Assembly: GCA_946479515.1 (NCBI GenBank)
Contig: CAMLGF010000007.1
Location: 33,011 to 97,010, forward strand
From: an uncultured Pseudomonadota bacterium
Lineage (GTDB): Bacteria > Pseudomonadota > Gammaproteobacteria > Steroidobacterales > Steroidobacteraceae
Direction of reading: 5' to 3'
DNA: 64,000 nucleotides
The position numbers and the translations under genes were made by a program. Below, one piece after another: positions 8,023 to 16,646 of the stretch (position 1 is its first letter; each line of letters starts with the position of its first letter). Below the pieces are notes generated by a model. It was not told where the DNA came from. It searched no databases and saw nothing but the letters and a program-made list of their open reading frames with translations.

Positions 8023-9780
8023 TCAGCTGCCCGCGCCCACCGACACCAGCGTGGCCGGATCGACGATGCTGTCGCTCATGGACTGGGTCATCTGCTCCAG
8101 AGCATGCAGCAATTCGTCGCAGGAGGCGATGCGCTGCTCGCGAGACTTGGACATCAGCCGCTCGAGCAGGGGCTGATAGGCGAGATGCTGCACGGGCAGC
8201 TCCGGCACCGGCGCCATCACGTGCTGCTGCAGCACGTCGATCGCGGAGGCGCCGAGATACGGCTTCCGACCCGCGAGCATCTCGTAGAGCATCACGCCGA
8301 GGCTGTACAGGTCGGTACGCGCGTCCAGCGTCTCACCCTGCGCCTGCTCGGGGCTCATGTAGTAAGGCGAGCCGCGCAGTACGCCGGTGCGCGTGCTGCC
8401 GTCGCCGCCCAGCAGGCTGCGTGCCAGGCCGAAGTCGATGAGCACCACCGAGCCATCGTCGCGCAACATCACATTGGGCGGCTTCAGATCGCGGTGGATG
8501 ATTCCGGCATCGTGCACCACCTTGAGCGAGCGGGCGATTTCCTTGACGAACGTGATGGCTTCGTCGGCGGTGAGCGGATTCTGCAGCCGCGCCTTGAGAT
8601 CGCCGCAGGGGAAGTACTCCATCGCCAGGTATTCGACGCCTTCGTGAATGCCGTAGTCGTACAGATCGATGATCGATGGATGATCCAGCGCGGCGATGGC
8701 CTCGAATTCGCGCTGGAACATGATGGCGCGTTGCCCGGTGTCCTCCGAGCTGCCGCTGTAGCGCCTCTTGGAGACCTTGAGCGCGACGTTGTGGCCGATG
8801 TCCTCGGAGATGGCCAGGTACACCGCGGCGGCCTCGGATTCGCCGATGCGCTGCAGGATGGTGTACCCGGGAATCTGGTGAGTCTCGGGTGCGACGGGCC
8901 GCGTTTCCGTCGCGACCGGCTTATGGGACCCCTGCGATGCGGACAATCGCTGTGAAGCCGAAACGCCGGGCAACGAGCTCGCCGCCGGGTCGTCTTGGTT
9001 TCCTGCCGGTTCGCTTCGCGTCGGATGCGCCGCCAGGGCCAGGCTGGCCGCCTTCGCCAGGCTGGCGCCGGTGTGAGTGGCAATGTGAGGCGTGGGAGCC
9101 GGGACCGGAGAGATCGCAGCCGTCGGCACCGCGCCCCCCTGAGGAACCGCCGGCGACTGTGCCGCGGACTCGGCCGGTCGGTGCTGCGTGGCAAGCTGCG
9201 CGGCCTGCGCGAGACTGGCGCCGGTGTGGGTGGCGATGTGCGGCGGCAGCGGTGTCTCGGCACTGCGGGAAGGCGCGGGCGCCGGCGGCTTCGCGTCGGC
9301 CGAGGGCCTGGCCTCAGGCCGCTGCTCCGGTTGCGCGGCCGCCTGGGCCGCGCGCCGCGCCCGGTCCTTTTCGATGGCGCGCAACGTGAGCTTGATGGAG
9401 CGCTGCAATCGGGCTGGCGTCAGCAACCGCTTGGGTAGATAGTCCGCGGCGCCGAGGCGCAGCGTGCGCACGGCGGCCAGCTCGCTGCCGCCATCGGCCA
9501 GGGCGATCATTTCCGGAAAGCCGGGCTGGCTGCGCAGCTTGCGGATCCAGTCGAAGCCGTCGGTGGTGACCTCCTCGATGCCCTCGTCGAAGGCGAGCGA
9601 CAGCATCACGATGTCGTAGTCGCGCACCGTCATCGCTGTGTGCACGCGGCCGAAAGAGGTCCAGTCCATGACCACGATGGCGTCTTCGGGCCAGCCGGTG
9701 CCGATGGCGTGTTGCAGCCATTGGGCGTACTTGGCGTCGCTCTCGACGATCAGGAATTTCTGCTGGCGCGGCGCTTCCAT
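8023..9780 (-). CDS. Pseudo-receiver / Ser-Thr protein kinase fusion
   Basis: The 585 residues have three parts. Residues 1-135 are a CheY-like receiver in which the phospho-acceptor position is serine (DYDIVMLS, S61), while the switch lysine is kept (YLPK, K117). Residues 140-300 are a Pro/Ala-rich linker holding two copies of PHIATHTGASLA (about 180-191 and 231-242). Residues 304-570 are a Hanks-type kinase with VALK (K335), HRDLKPPN (catalytic D431), DFGLA and the activation-segment end SPYYMSPEQAQ, all intact. The glycine-rich loop is unusual (GESEAAAV instead of GxGxxGxV). No membrane helix is evident, so the protein is probably cytoplasmic. It starts two bases after the TonB-domain gene, implying translational coupling. 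The kinase is likely active; its targets and the input to the dead receiver are unknown. Confidence 0.9.
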   Translation of the reverse strand: MEAPRQQKFLIVESDAKYAQWLQHAIGTGWPEDAIVVMDWTSFGRVHTAMTVRDYDIVMLSLAFDEGIEEVTTDGFDWIRKLRSQPGFPEMIALADGGSELAAVRTLRLGAADYLPKRLLTPARLQRSIKLTLRAIEKDRARRAAQAAAQPEQRPEARPSADAKPPAPAPSRSAETPLPPHIATHTGASLAQAAQLATQHRPAESAAQSPAVPQGGAVPTAAISPVPAPTPHIATHTGASLAKAASLALAAHPTRSEPAGNQDDPAASSLPGVSASQRLSASQGSHKPVATETRPVAPETHQIPGYTILQRIGESEAAAVYLAISEDIGHNVALKVSKRRYSGSSEDTGQRAIMFQREFEAIAALDHPSIIDLYDYGIHEGVEYLAMEYFPCGDLKARLQNPLTADEAITFVKEIARSLKVVHDAGIIHRDLKPPNVMLRDDGSVVLIDFGLARSLLGGDGSTRTGVLRGSPYYMSPEQAQGETLDARTDLYSLGVMLYEMLAGRKPYLGASAIDVLQQHVMAPVPELPVQHLAYQPLLERLMSKSREQRIASCDELLHALEQMTQSMSDSIVDPATLVSVGAGS

Positions 9781-9782
9781 GA

Positions 9783-11996
9783 CTATTCGTCCGTGAAGCG
9801 GATGCGCACCGCGGCCCGCTGCTCCACGGGCAGGCCGCCGCGGATCACTGGTTCATAGCGCCACTGCGCCACCGCGATCATGGCGGCGTTGTCGAAGGTG
9901 CGCCGCGGGCTCGAGTTGGTGACCACGATGTCGCCGGTGGAGCCATCGGCGCGCACCGTGAACTCGAGCTCGACCCAGCCGGTGCCGCGGCTCATGCGCG
10001 GCAGGATCGGATACTGCGGCGCGACGTATTCCAGGCGCTTCAACGAGTTCGCGCCCACCACCGGGCTGCGTTCCGCCGCCTGCGTGCGCGCCTCCGCCAC
10101 CTGCTTCTCGATCGCCCCCAGGTCCGCGGTGTTGAAGCCGATGCCGTGCGCCTCGTCGAGCCAGCGGTCCGCCGAATCGAGCTCGCCGCGTCCGAGTGCA
10201 TTGCGTGCCTCGGCCAGCAGCGCGGCGCCCATGCTCTGGCGTGCGCTGGCCACCGCCGGGCTCGCGGCATCGGTGTTGATGAGCGCGAGCAGGTGCGCCT
10301 TCGCGCTGTCGCCCGCCGGTTGCAGCAGGCGGCCACCGGAGAGCGCCGCCGCGAACGATTGCGTGAGCTGGGCCATGCGCTCCGCGCGCGCGCCGATCAG
10401 CGTGTCCTGCAGCGAACGGCGGATGGCGGTCATCTCCTGGCGGGCGGCGCCCGCGCCGTCGGCGTTCGCCAGCCATCGCTCGGTGTCCGCGGCATTGCCG
10501 GTCGTGGCGGCCTGGGCGGCGCGATCCAGCAACTCTCTTTGCAGCGCGCGCGAGGTTTCCAGCACGCCCGGATCATCGGCGCGCAGTTCGCGCGCGGCCT
10601 CGAGGTAGAAGCGGGCGTTGTCACCAGACGGCTCGATCAGCGCGCCGCTGCGCAGGCGGGCATTCGCCAGCCGCAGGTAGGTCGCGGCTCTCTCCTCCTG
10701 CTGGTCGGACGCGGAGTCCCGGTTGCGAACCAGCGAGGCACGCTCCCGTTCCATCTCGATCTGCATCATGAGGAAGGCGCCGCGCGCGGTCGCCGGCGTG
10801 AGCCGTTCGGCCACATCCACCATGTTGCGCGCATCCTCGACGTTGCCGGCGGTGAGTGCACGCTCCGCGGCGCTCAGCAGCCGGTCGGCAACCCTCACCA
10901 GCCCGGCCTGGGCCAGTGAGTTGCCCGGGTCTAGCTCCAGCGCACCGGTGAACAGCGCCACCGCATTGCTTCCGGCCGGAGACGCGAGCTCGCCGCGTTG
11001 CAGGGCGGATTCCGCGCGCGCCAGCAGGTCGCGCAGGCGTTGCTCATGCGTCAGTGCCGGCGAAGGTGGCGGCGTCTGCGGCGCGTTCTCGTCGGGCACC
11101 TGGACGACACCGCTCGAGGCCGGGCGCAGGTGCGAGGTTTCCTCGGGAGTGAACGCAGAGGGGCGCGGTGCGGGTGGCTCGGCGGCGGGCGCGGCGAGCA
11201 CGCTCGCGGGGGCCGGTTGCGCGATCGTGGTCGAAGCTTCCGGCGCGGCGGACGGCGGTGCCGCCTGGGCCAGCCCTGAGATGGATTGCGCTGGCGGCTG
11301 CGCCGTGGCGTCATCCGGCGCGCCGCCCGGACTAGCTACCGGGCCCACGGCCGCCGTGGACCCGGGCGCGGAGTCCGGCCCGCGGGATGAAAACTCGAAC
11401 CAGATCGCGCCCGCGGCGACGATGACGACGGCGCCGAGCACGCCCGGCAGAAGCGCGCGCGCTACGCCGGGACTGCGCGCCGGACCGGTCCTGGCGGCGG
11501 ACTTGGGCTGCGACTTGTTCTGGGTCTCGAGGCGCGAGAAGTCCGGGCGCACCTGTTCCAGCGTGCGTTCGACGTTCTCCACCTCGTGACGCCTGAGCGC
11601 CGCGTCCACGAACAGTCGAACGCGCGGCGCGGAAACCGGGCGGTGCAGGAAGCGATACACCACACCAGAAGTGATCTGCGCCGCCACCTTGGATTGCTCT
11701 TCGGCCGTTCCGACCACCACGAGGACGAGATCGGGCCAGGTGGCGCGCAGACGCTCGGCCATTCCGGCCAGATCGCCCTCGATGAACATGCTGTCGAGCA
11801 GCGCTGCCGAGATCCGCCGACTGTTGAGATGCGGCGTCAGCTCGGCTTCCGAGTTGACGATGATGAGATCGTTGGCAGGGTCGACGGTGCTACGCAGCAG
11901 CCCGATGAGCGCGCGGTCCTGCGTAATCGCGGCGATCGCCACCGGCGCCGGGCCGCTGGCGTACATGGGCGATTCGAATTCCGACTGCGGCAACAT
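9783..11996 (-). CDS. Receiver-like/TPR membrane protein with C-terminal TonB domain
   Basis: About 737 residues from the ATG at 11996; a TTG at 12029 and an ATG at 11966 are alternatives, and none has a good ribosome-binding site. Residues 1-135 resemble a response-regulator receiver, with a possible acceptor in ISAALLDSMF but Arg instead of the usual Lys in FLHRP. One membrane helix follows (about 180-200), then a Pro/Ala-rich stretch. A long helical, TPR-like region has repeated units ending in phrases such as ELDPGNSLAQAGLVRVADRLL. The terminal TonB-type domain has YPILPRMSRGTGWVELEFTV, VTNSSPRRTFDNAAMIAVAQWRYEP. This implies a cytoplasmic receiver-like end and a periplasmic TonB end. First gene of the signalling operon; no ExbB/ExbD genes are nearby. 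Confidence 0.85.
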   Translation of the reverse strand: MLPQSEFESPMYASGPAPVAIAAITQDRALIGLLRSTVDPANDLIIVNSEAELTPHLNSRRISAALLDSMFIEGDLAGMAERLRATWPDLVLVVVGTAEEQSKVAAQITSGVVYRFLHRPVSAPRVRLFVDAALRRHEVENVERTLEQVRPDFSRLETQNKSQPKSAARTGPARSPGVARALLPGVLGAVVIVAAGAIWFEFSSRGPDSAPGSTAAVGPVASPGGAPDDATAQPPAQSISGLAQAAPPSAAPEASTTIAQPAPASVLAAPAAEPPAPRPSAFTPEETSHLRPASSGVVQVPDENAPQTPPPSPALTHEQRLRDLLARAESALQRGELASPAGSNAVALFTGALELDPGNSLAQAGLVRVADRLLSAAERALTAGNVEDARNMVDVAERLTPATARGAFLMMQIEMERERASLVRNRDSASDQQEERAATYLRLANARLRSGALIEPSGDNARFYLEAARELRADDPGVLETSRALQRELLDRAAQAATTGNAADTERWLANADGAGAARQEMTAIRRSLQDTLIGARAERMAQLTQSFAAALSGGRLLQPAGDSAKAHLLALINTDAASPAVASARQSMGAALLAEARNALGRGELDSADRWLDEAHGIGFNTADLGAIEKQVAEARTQAAERSPVVGANSLKRLEYVAPQYPILPRMSRGTGWVELEFTVRADGSTGDIVVTNSSPRRTFDNAAMIAVAQWRYEPVIRGGLPVEQRAAVRIRFTDE

Positions 11997-12029
11997 GCGG
12001 GTGGTGGGCCAACCTGCGAAAAGCAGCAA

Positions 12030-12244
12030 AAACGCGGGGTGCGGGGCACTTTAACAAGATATGTAAGTTTATCGGGGAAGGCCGCACCAGGACCTTGCAC
12101 GCCGGCAATCCGTGAACTGCGTCCCGCGGCGAATGTCCTGTAACGAGACGACATTCACAGTTGGGGTGGCGGTCGATGGCCCGGTTATCATCGCCGCCGC
12201 CCGAATCCGACTCGCGAATCGAACAAGTGCCGATGGAGCGCCGA
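12030..12244. other. Divergent intergenic region between the signalling operon and the exported-protein gene
   Basis: About 215 bases. An AT-rich patch (12050-12072, TTTAACAAGATATGTAAGTT) stands out and probably holds the promoter of the minus-strand operon, but no -35/-10 pair is convincing on either strand. No small gene or repeat is visible. Confidence 0.4.
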
Positions 12245-13180
12245 ATGAGACTAGTTCACACGCTGGCCCTGTGTTTCTGCCTGTCGCTTGCCCTGGTAGC
12301 CGTTCCGGCCCGGGCCGCCGGTCCGAATGGCGCCCAGGAACGTGGTGCCGAGGCTTTTCTGAAGGCCGTGGCCAGCGGCAGCGCGCAGGCTGTCGCACAG
12401 GAAATGCACCCCGATGAGATCGAGAAGCTGCGTTCCCGGCTGCTGGTGCTGCTGCGCGCAGAGGCGGAGCGCGGCGACAATACCTACCGGGCGAGGCTGT
12501 TCGGCCCGGGCCGTTCGCTCGGCGATCTCGAGAGCATGACGGCGGTCCGCTTCTATACCGTGCTCTCCGAGCGGCTGCGCATGCGTGCCCGCGAGTACCA
12601 GCGCTTCGACTGGCTGGCAGCGGTTCCCGACGGCAAGATCGTCTATCTACTCGGCAGGGGCGAGCCTCCCAAGGATCGCGGCGCGGTCAAGGTGACCGTC
12701 ACGGTGGCGCTCATGCAGTACGGTGCGCAATGGCGCGCCGTGATTCCGAGCGAAGTCGAGGCGCAGATCGACGACCTGCTCGAGGGTCGTGCGGCCGCAC
12801 CCGGTGCCGCACCCCGGGCCGCGGGTCCGACAGCCGCGGCGCCATCCGCGCCACTCGCGCCCGGCATCAGCGAGCTGCTGGCGCGCGCCGAGGCGGCACT
12901 CGCCGCCGGGCACTGCCAGCAGTACTACGACGAGTACATGAGCCCGAATTTCAACCGCGCCACTTCCAGGAGCGCCAGGAAAACGCTGGTCAATGCCTGC
13001 ACGAACAGCGAGTCCACGCGCGAGACCATGATCACCACGCTGCGCGTGGTGCAGGAACTGACACCGCGCTACGACATGGGCGGCTCGCGCGCCATCTACG
13101 ACGTGAGTGGACAGGGGCTGCCCTATTCTCGCTTCGTGCTGGAGCGCGACAAGGACATGCACTGGTACATTGCCGAGTAG
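12245..13180 (+). CDS. Exported protein of unknown function
   Basis: A 311-residue protein that I do not recognise. It begins with a classical signal peptide (LALCFCLSLALVAVPARA, probable cleavage before AGPNGA). Two globular parts are joined by a Pro/Ala-rich hinge near residues 185-210. The second part contains GHCQQYYDEYMSPNFNR and ends with a strand-rich segment (LPYSRFVLERDKDMHWYIAE). The general look is that of small NTF2/DUF4019-type secreted domains, but this is only an impression. The ATG at 12245 was chosen because GGAG lies six bases upstream; an in-frame ATG at 12233 is the alternative. It is divergent from the signalling operon across about 250 bases and lies 15 bases before the acetyltransferase gene. 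Confidence 0.75.
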   Translation: MRLVHTLALCFCLSLALVAVPARAAGPNGAQERGAEAFLKAVASGSAQAVAQEMHPDEIEKLRSRLLVLLRAEAERGDNTYRARLFGPGRSLGDLESMTAVRFYTVLSERLRMRAREYQRFDWLAAVPDGKIVYLLGRGEPPKDRGAVKVTVTVALMQYGAQWRAVIPSEVEAQIDDLLEGRAAAPGAAPRAAGPTAAAPSAPLAPGISELLARAEAALAAGHCQQYYDEYMSPNFNRATSRSARKTLVNACTNSESTRETMITTLRVVQELTPRYDMGGSRAIYDVSGQGLPYSRFVLERDKDMHWYIAE

Positions 13181-13195
13181 CGGAATGGGTGCTCG

Positions 13196-13708
13196 ATGCT
13201 GAACATCAGACCAGCCACGGCCGAGGATGCGGGCACGGTGGCCGCGCTCGTCCGCGAGCTGGCTTCTTACGAGAAGCTGCTGCACGAGGCGCGTGCCAGC
13301 GAAGAAGATTTCCGCCGCGAGCTTGCCGCCGACACCCCGGTGATTCGCGTGCTCATCGCCGAGTGGCAGGGCGTCCCCGTGGGATTCGCGCTGTATTTCT
13401 TCAACTTCTCGACTTTTGTTGGCCGTCCCGGTCTGTACCTCGAAGACCTGTTCGTGCGCCCGGCGCTGCGCGGCCAGGGCGTGGGTCGCGCGCTGCTGCG
13501 GGCGTTGGCGCGCATTGCGCGCGATCGCGGCTGCGGGCGCATGGAATGGGCGGTGCTCGACTGGAACGAGCCGGCGCTCGCCTTCTACGCGTCGCTCGGC
13601 GCACGGCAGATGAAGGAGTGGATCGTTCATCGGCTCACGCCGGTGGAGATCGCCAGGCTCGCCGATGAAAGTCATTCAGCGGGTAGTCAGGAGAGGAGAT
13701 CGACATGA
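13196..13708 (+). CDS. GNAT family N-acetyltransferase, SSAT-like
   Basis: A 170-residue single-domain acetyltransferase. The opening IRPATAEDAGTVAALVRELA, the segment YLEDLFVRPALRGQGVGRALL (acetyl-CoA pyrophosphate loop RGQGVG) and the final WAVLDWNEPALAFYASLGA are characteristic of the GNAT subgroup that includes spermidine/spermine and thialysine acetyltransferases. The likely substrate is a small primary amine, which the sequence does not prove. Cytoplasmic. Its TGA overlaps the ATG of the rhodanese gene (ATGA), so translation is probably coupled. Confidence 0.9.
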   Translation: MLNIRPATAEDAGTVAALVRELASYEKLLHEARASEEDFRRELAADTPVIRVLIAEWQGVPVGFALYFFNFSTFVGRPGLYLEDLFVRPALRGQGVGRALLRALARIARDRGCGRMEWAVLDWNEPALAFYASLGARQMKEWIVHRLTPVEIARLADESHSAGSQERRST

Positions 13709-14136
13709 ACCGGAAGATGACGATTGCCCTGCTCGGCGGTCTGCTGTGCCCGGCTGCCGGCATGGTCGCCGCCGCCGATGGCGCGCCCGTGTCCGCGACG
13801 GAACCTGCGAAGTCCATCCGTCCGATCTCACAGACGGAGTTGCTGGCGCGCCTGGCGCGCAAGGATCCCGACCTGGTGGTACTCGACGTGCGCACGGCGG
13901 AGGAATACTCCGCGGGTCACGTCCCGGGCTCGCGCAACGTGTCCCATGATGTGCTGCCCGCGCGGCTGGCCGAGCTCGCGTCGCTCAAGAACAAGGATGT
14001 GGTGCTGTACTGCCGCAGCGGACGTCGCGCCGCCGCCGCTGAAGAGACGCTGCGAAACGCGGGTTTCACCCGCCTGCTGCACCTGGAAGGGGATTACCTC
14101 GAGTGGGACCGCAAGCGGCAGCCGATCGAGCGTTGA
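13705..14136 (+). CDS. Exported rhodanese-like sulfurtransferase
   Basis: 143 residues: a signal peptide (LLGGLLCPAAGMVAAADG) followed by one rhodanese domain with LVVLDVRTAEEYSAGHVPGS and the active-site loop YCRSGRRAA, whose cysteine is intact. Single-domain periplasmic rhodaneses carry persulfide sulfur or act in stress and metal handling; no specific partner is evident. A good ribosome-binding site (GGAGAGG) precedes the ATG and lies within the end of the acetyltransferase gene, which overlaps by four bases. It is convergent with gspB, leaving about 28 bases between stop codons. Confidence 0.9.
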   Translation: MNRKMTIALLGGLLCPAAGMVAAADGAPVSATEPAKSIRPISQTELLARLARKDPDLVVLDVRTAEEYSAGHVPGSRNVSHDVLPARLAELASLKNKDVVLYCRSGRRAAAAEETLRNAGFTRLLHLEGDYLEWDRKRQPIER

Positions 14137-14164
14137 GATTCACGCGGCCGGCGTCACACGCCGG

Positions 14165-14887
14165 TCAGTTTCCCTGCAGGACGAACTGGCTGCCCTGAAA
14201 GGCGAGCCGAGCGCCGGTCGGGGTGATCTCTTCCACGCGCACGCCCTCCGGTAGCGAGTCGCCCTCGCGCAGCTTGCGCATGTTGATGAACACGAAGCGC
14301 TTCGCCGGGTCGGCATCGTAAACGTGCAAATCCAGGCGCAGATCCGGAAGCTGCGTTCCCCTGGCCAGCATCTCGTCGCGCGATGGCAGATCGTTCGCGC
14401 GCCTCGCCGCCGCCCTGGCGCCGGCCTGCTCGGGCGTGATCGCCGGCTCGTAGTCTCGCGCGTCGTAGTCCGGCGGCACCGCGGCCTCCCGGCTCGACAG
14501 CAGCGGCTCTTCGGCCAGCGGCGGCGCCGGACTCGGCGCGACCACACCGGGGTCGGGTGTCGGCCCCGGTGCGGGCGCGGCATTCGCGGGGACGTTCACC
14601 TGGAAGGTGACGGTGGCCGGCACGGTCACGGCGTGCTCGGGTCCCTTCGCCGCAGGATCGACGGCCACGGGCGCCGCGGCAGCCGTCGCGGGCGCATTGC
14701 TGCCCGGATCGCGCAGCAGCACCCATGCCAGTACCAGCACGTTGACCGCCGAGAGCACCGCGAGACCCGTGGCCCACCGGGGCCAGCGGCGCCGCGGCGC
14801 CGCGACCTTGACTTCGAACAACGCCGGCGCCGCCTGGCGCTGGCGGTCGGTCTCGGATTTCTTCAGTGCATCGAGTATGAAAGACAT
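14165..14887 (-). CDS. gspB: General secretion pathway protein B (GspB/ExeB-like)
   Basis: About 240 residues. The conserved cytoplasmic start MSFILDALKKSETDRQRQ is followed by a membrane helix (about 35-58), a long Pro/Ala-rich periplasmic linker and a C-terminal domain with DLRLDLHVYDADPAKRFVFINM and ITPTGARLAFQGSQFVLQGN. This is the layout of the GspB/ExeB partner of the ATPase GspA/ExeA, which helps the type II secretion secretin pass through or assemble on peptidoglycan. The ATG at 14887 was taken because it begins the family-conserved peptide just one base after the exeA stop; an in-frame ATG at 14899 would overlap exeA. No other type II secretion gene lies beside the pair. Confidence 0.9.
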   Translation of the reverse strand: MSFILDALKKSETDRQRQAAPALFEVKVAAPRRRWPRWATGLAVLSAVNVLVLAWVLLRDPGSNAPATAAAAPVAVDPAAKGPEHAVTVPATVTFQVNVPANAAPAPGPTPDPGVVAPSPAPPLAEEPLLSSREAAVPPDYDARDYEPAITPEQAGARAAARRANDLPSRDEMLARGTQLPDLRLDLHVYDADPAKRFVFINMRKLREGDSLPEGVRVEEITPTGARLAFQGSQFVLQGN

Positions 14888-14888
14888 G

Positions 14889-16538
14889 TCAGCCGCCATT
14901 CGCGCCGGGTCCGGCGCCTCGTCGCGGGAAGGACTCGCTCAGGAACGGAGTGCCGGCGTCATTGAGAGCCGCGTCGAGCGCCACCTGGGTTTGCACGCCC
15001 GCGATGCCGTCCACCGCCAGGCGGTTGCGTCGCTGGAAATCTTCGACCAGGGTGACCAGCGACTGGTCGAAGCGGTCGCTGCCCGGTTCCTCGACGGGCA
15101 TGCCGTTCACCCGGCGCAGGCTGTCGCGCAGCCAGCGCACGCGCGCATCGCGCGAGCCCAGGGCCAACGGCTGAGAGGCGCCCGATGCGGGTTTCCACAG
15201 CAGCACGTAGTCCCCGAACCAGGCCCGCGACAGATCGCCGATGCCGATTTCGCGCTGCGCGCCGCCGAGATCCACCAGCGCATGTTCGTCGTCCAGGCCC
15301 GCGAGCACGAGCTGATGCCCCTTGCCCTGCGCATCGATCACATTCAATACGGCCGGGCGATTGAACAGGCGCAGCTGCGCCAGCGAGCCGCGCTGCGTCA
15401 GGCACTCGAGCCCCGAATGCAGCGCCTGACTGCAGGGATCCATGCTGCCGGCCACGTAACGGATTCCCCACAGCGCGAATAGTTTGTTGAAGGCGTTGTC
15501 CGGATCGGTCTCCCCGGAAAACTGCGCCAGCAGCTGCTCCAGCGTCGGCGGCGGCGCAGGATCGGAAGCCGGGATCGCCGCCGCGGATGCCGGCGGCGGC
15601 GCGCCGGCAGCAACGGGCTGTACGCTCGAAGCTTCCCAGATGCGCGGCAGGAACAGCACGGCACTCACGACGGCTACCGCCGCGGCGGTCGCGCCGAGGG
15701 TCCAGGGCAGCCAGCGCGGCGCGACGCCACGGCCGAACACTTCACTGGCGGCGCGGCGCACCACGCCGGCACCCACGGCGTGCCGGTCCTCGGTGAAGGC
15801 GCCGAGCAGCGCGCGGTCGCAGATGATGTTGATCAGCCTGGGAACACCGCCCGAGAGCCGCTGGATTTCGCGCAGGGCGCCATTGCTGAAAATGTCGCGC
15901 GTCGCGCCGGCCACGCGCAGCCGGTGACGCACGTAGGCGCCCGTCTCTTCGCCGGACAGCGGGGCAAGGTGGTATCGGCCGGTGATGCGCTGGGCGAGTT
16001 GCCGCAGCTCGGTGCGGTCAAGCAGCTCGCGCAGCTCCGGCTGGCCGATCAGGATGATCTGCAGCAGCTTCTGGGTCTCGGTCTCCAGATTGGTGAGCAG
16101 CCGCACCTGTTCGAGAACCTGCGGCGCGAGGTTCTGCGCCTCGTCGACGACCAGCACGATGCGCTTGCCGCCGGCATGGGCGGCCAGCAGGTGCCGGCTG
16201 AGCAGGTCGACGAGATCCTTGATGCTTTCGGGCGACCGGGCGGGCACCGTGATGCCGAGCTCTTCGCAGATCGCCAGCAGGAACTCGGCAGGCGTCATGC
16301 GCGGGTTGAGTATCAGGGCGATTTCCGCATGCCGCGGCGCCTGCGCCAGCAGCGAGCGGACGACCGTGGTCTTGCCCGTACCGACCTCGCCCGTCAGCTG
16401 GATGAATCCGCCCGCCTCGTTGATGCCATACACCAGGTGAGCGAGAGCCTCCGCATGCCGTTCCGAGAGGAACAGGTACCGCGGATCCGGGGTGATGGCG
16501 AACGGCTTTTCGTTGAGGCCGAAGAACGAGGCGTACAT
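14889..16538 (-). CDS. exeA: GspA/ExeA-type AAA ATPase with peptidoglycan-binding domain
   Basis: 549 residues. The cytoplasmic AAA domain begins MYASFFGLNEKPFAITPDP, with Walker A GEVGTGKT at 50-57, Walker B IVLVVDEAQNL and the sensor segment IILIGQPELRELL. A membrane helix lies near residue 285. The periplasmic part holds a C39-peptidase-like fold (NVIDAQGKGHQLVLAGLDDE) and ends in a peptidoglycan-binding module (LVTLVEDFQRRNRLAVDGIAG). The family uses ATP to help secretin assembly across the cell wall in type II secretion. The ATG at 16538 is chosen because it opens the conserved MYxxFFGL start. It forms an operon with gspB, separated by one base. Confidence 0.95.
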   Translation of the reverse strand: MYASFFGLNEKPFAITPDPRYLFLSERHAEALAHLVYGINEAGGFIQLTGEVGTGKTTVVRSLLAQAPRHAEIALILNPRMTPAEFLLAICEELGITVPARSPESIKDLVDLLSRHLLAAHAGGKRIVLVVDEAQNLAPQVLEQVRLLTNLETETQKLLQIILIGQPELRELLDRTELRQLAQRITGRYHLAPLSGEETGAYVRHRLRVAGATRDIFSNGALREIQRLSGGVPRLINIICDRALLGAFTEDRHAVGAGVVRRAASEVFGRGVAPRWLPWTLGATAAAVAVVSAVLFLPRIWEASSVQPVAAGAPPPASAAAIPASDPAPPPTLEQLLAQFSGETDPDNAFNKLFALWGIRYVAGSMDPCSQALHSGLECLTQRGSLAQLRLFNRPAVLNVIDAQGKGHQLVLAGLDDEHALVDLGGAQREIGIGDLSRAWFGDYVLLWKPASGASQPLALGSRDARVRWLRDSLRRVNGMPVEEPGSDRFDQSLVTLVEDFQRRNRLAVDGIAGVQTQVALDAALNDAGTPFLSESFPRRGAGPGANGG

Positions 16539-16646
16539 GAGGGCAGGCGGATTTACGGGTACCGCCACAATTGAACGGGGCGGCAGTATTGCACGGGTCA
16601 TTTTGTCCGGGGAGACGCCGCCGGGGTTCCCGGGCCGCTCGGGGAC

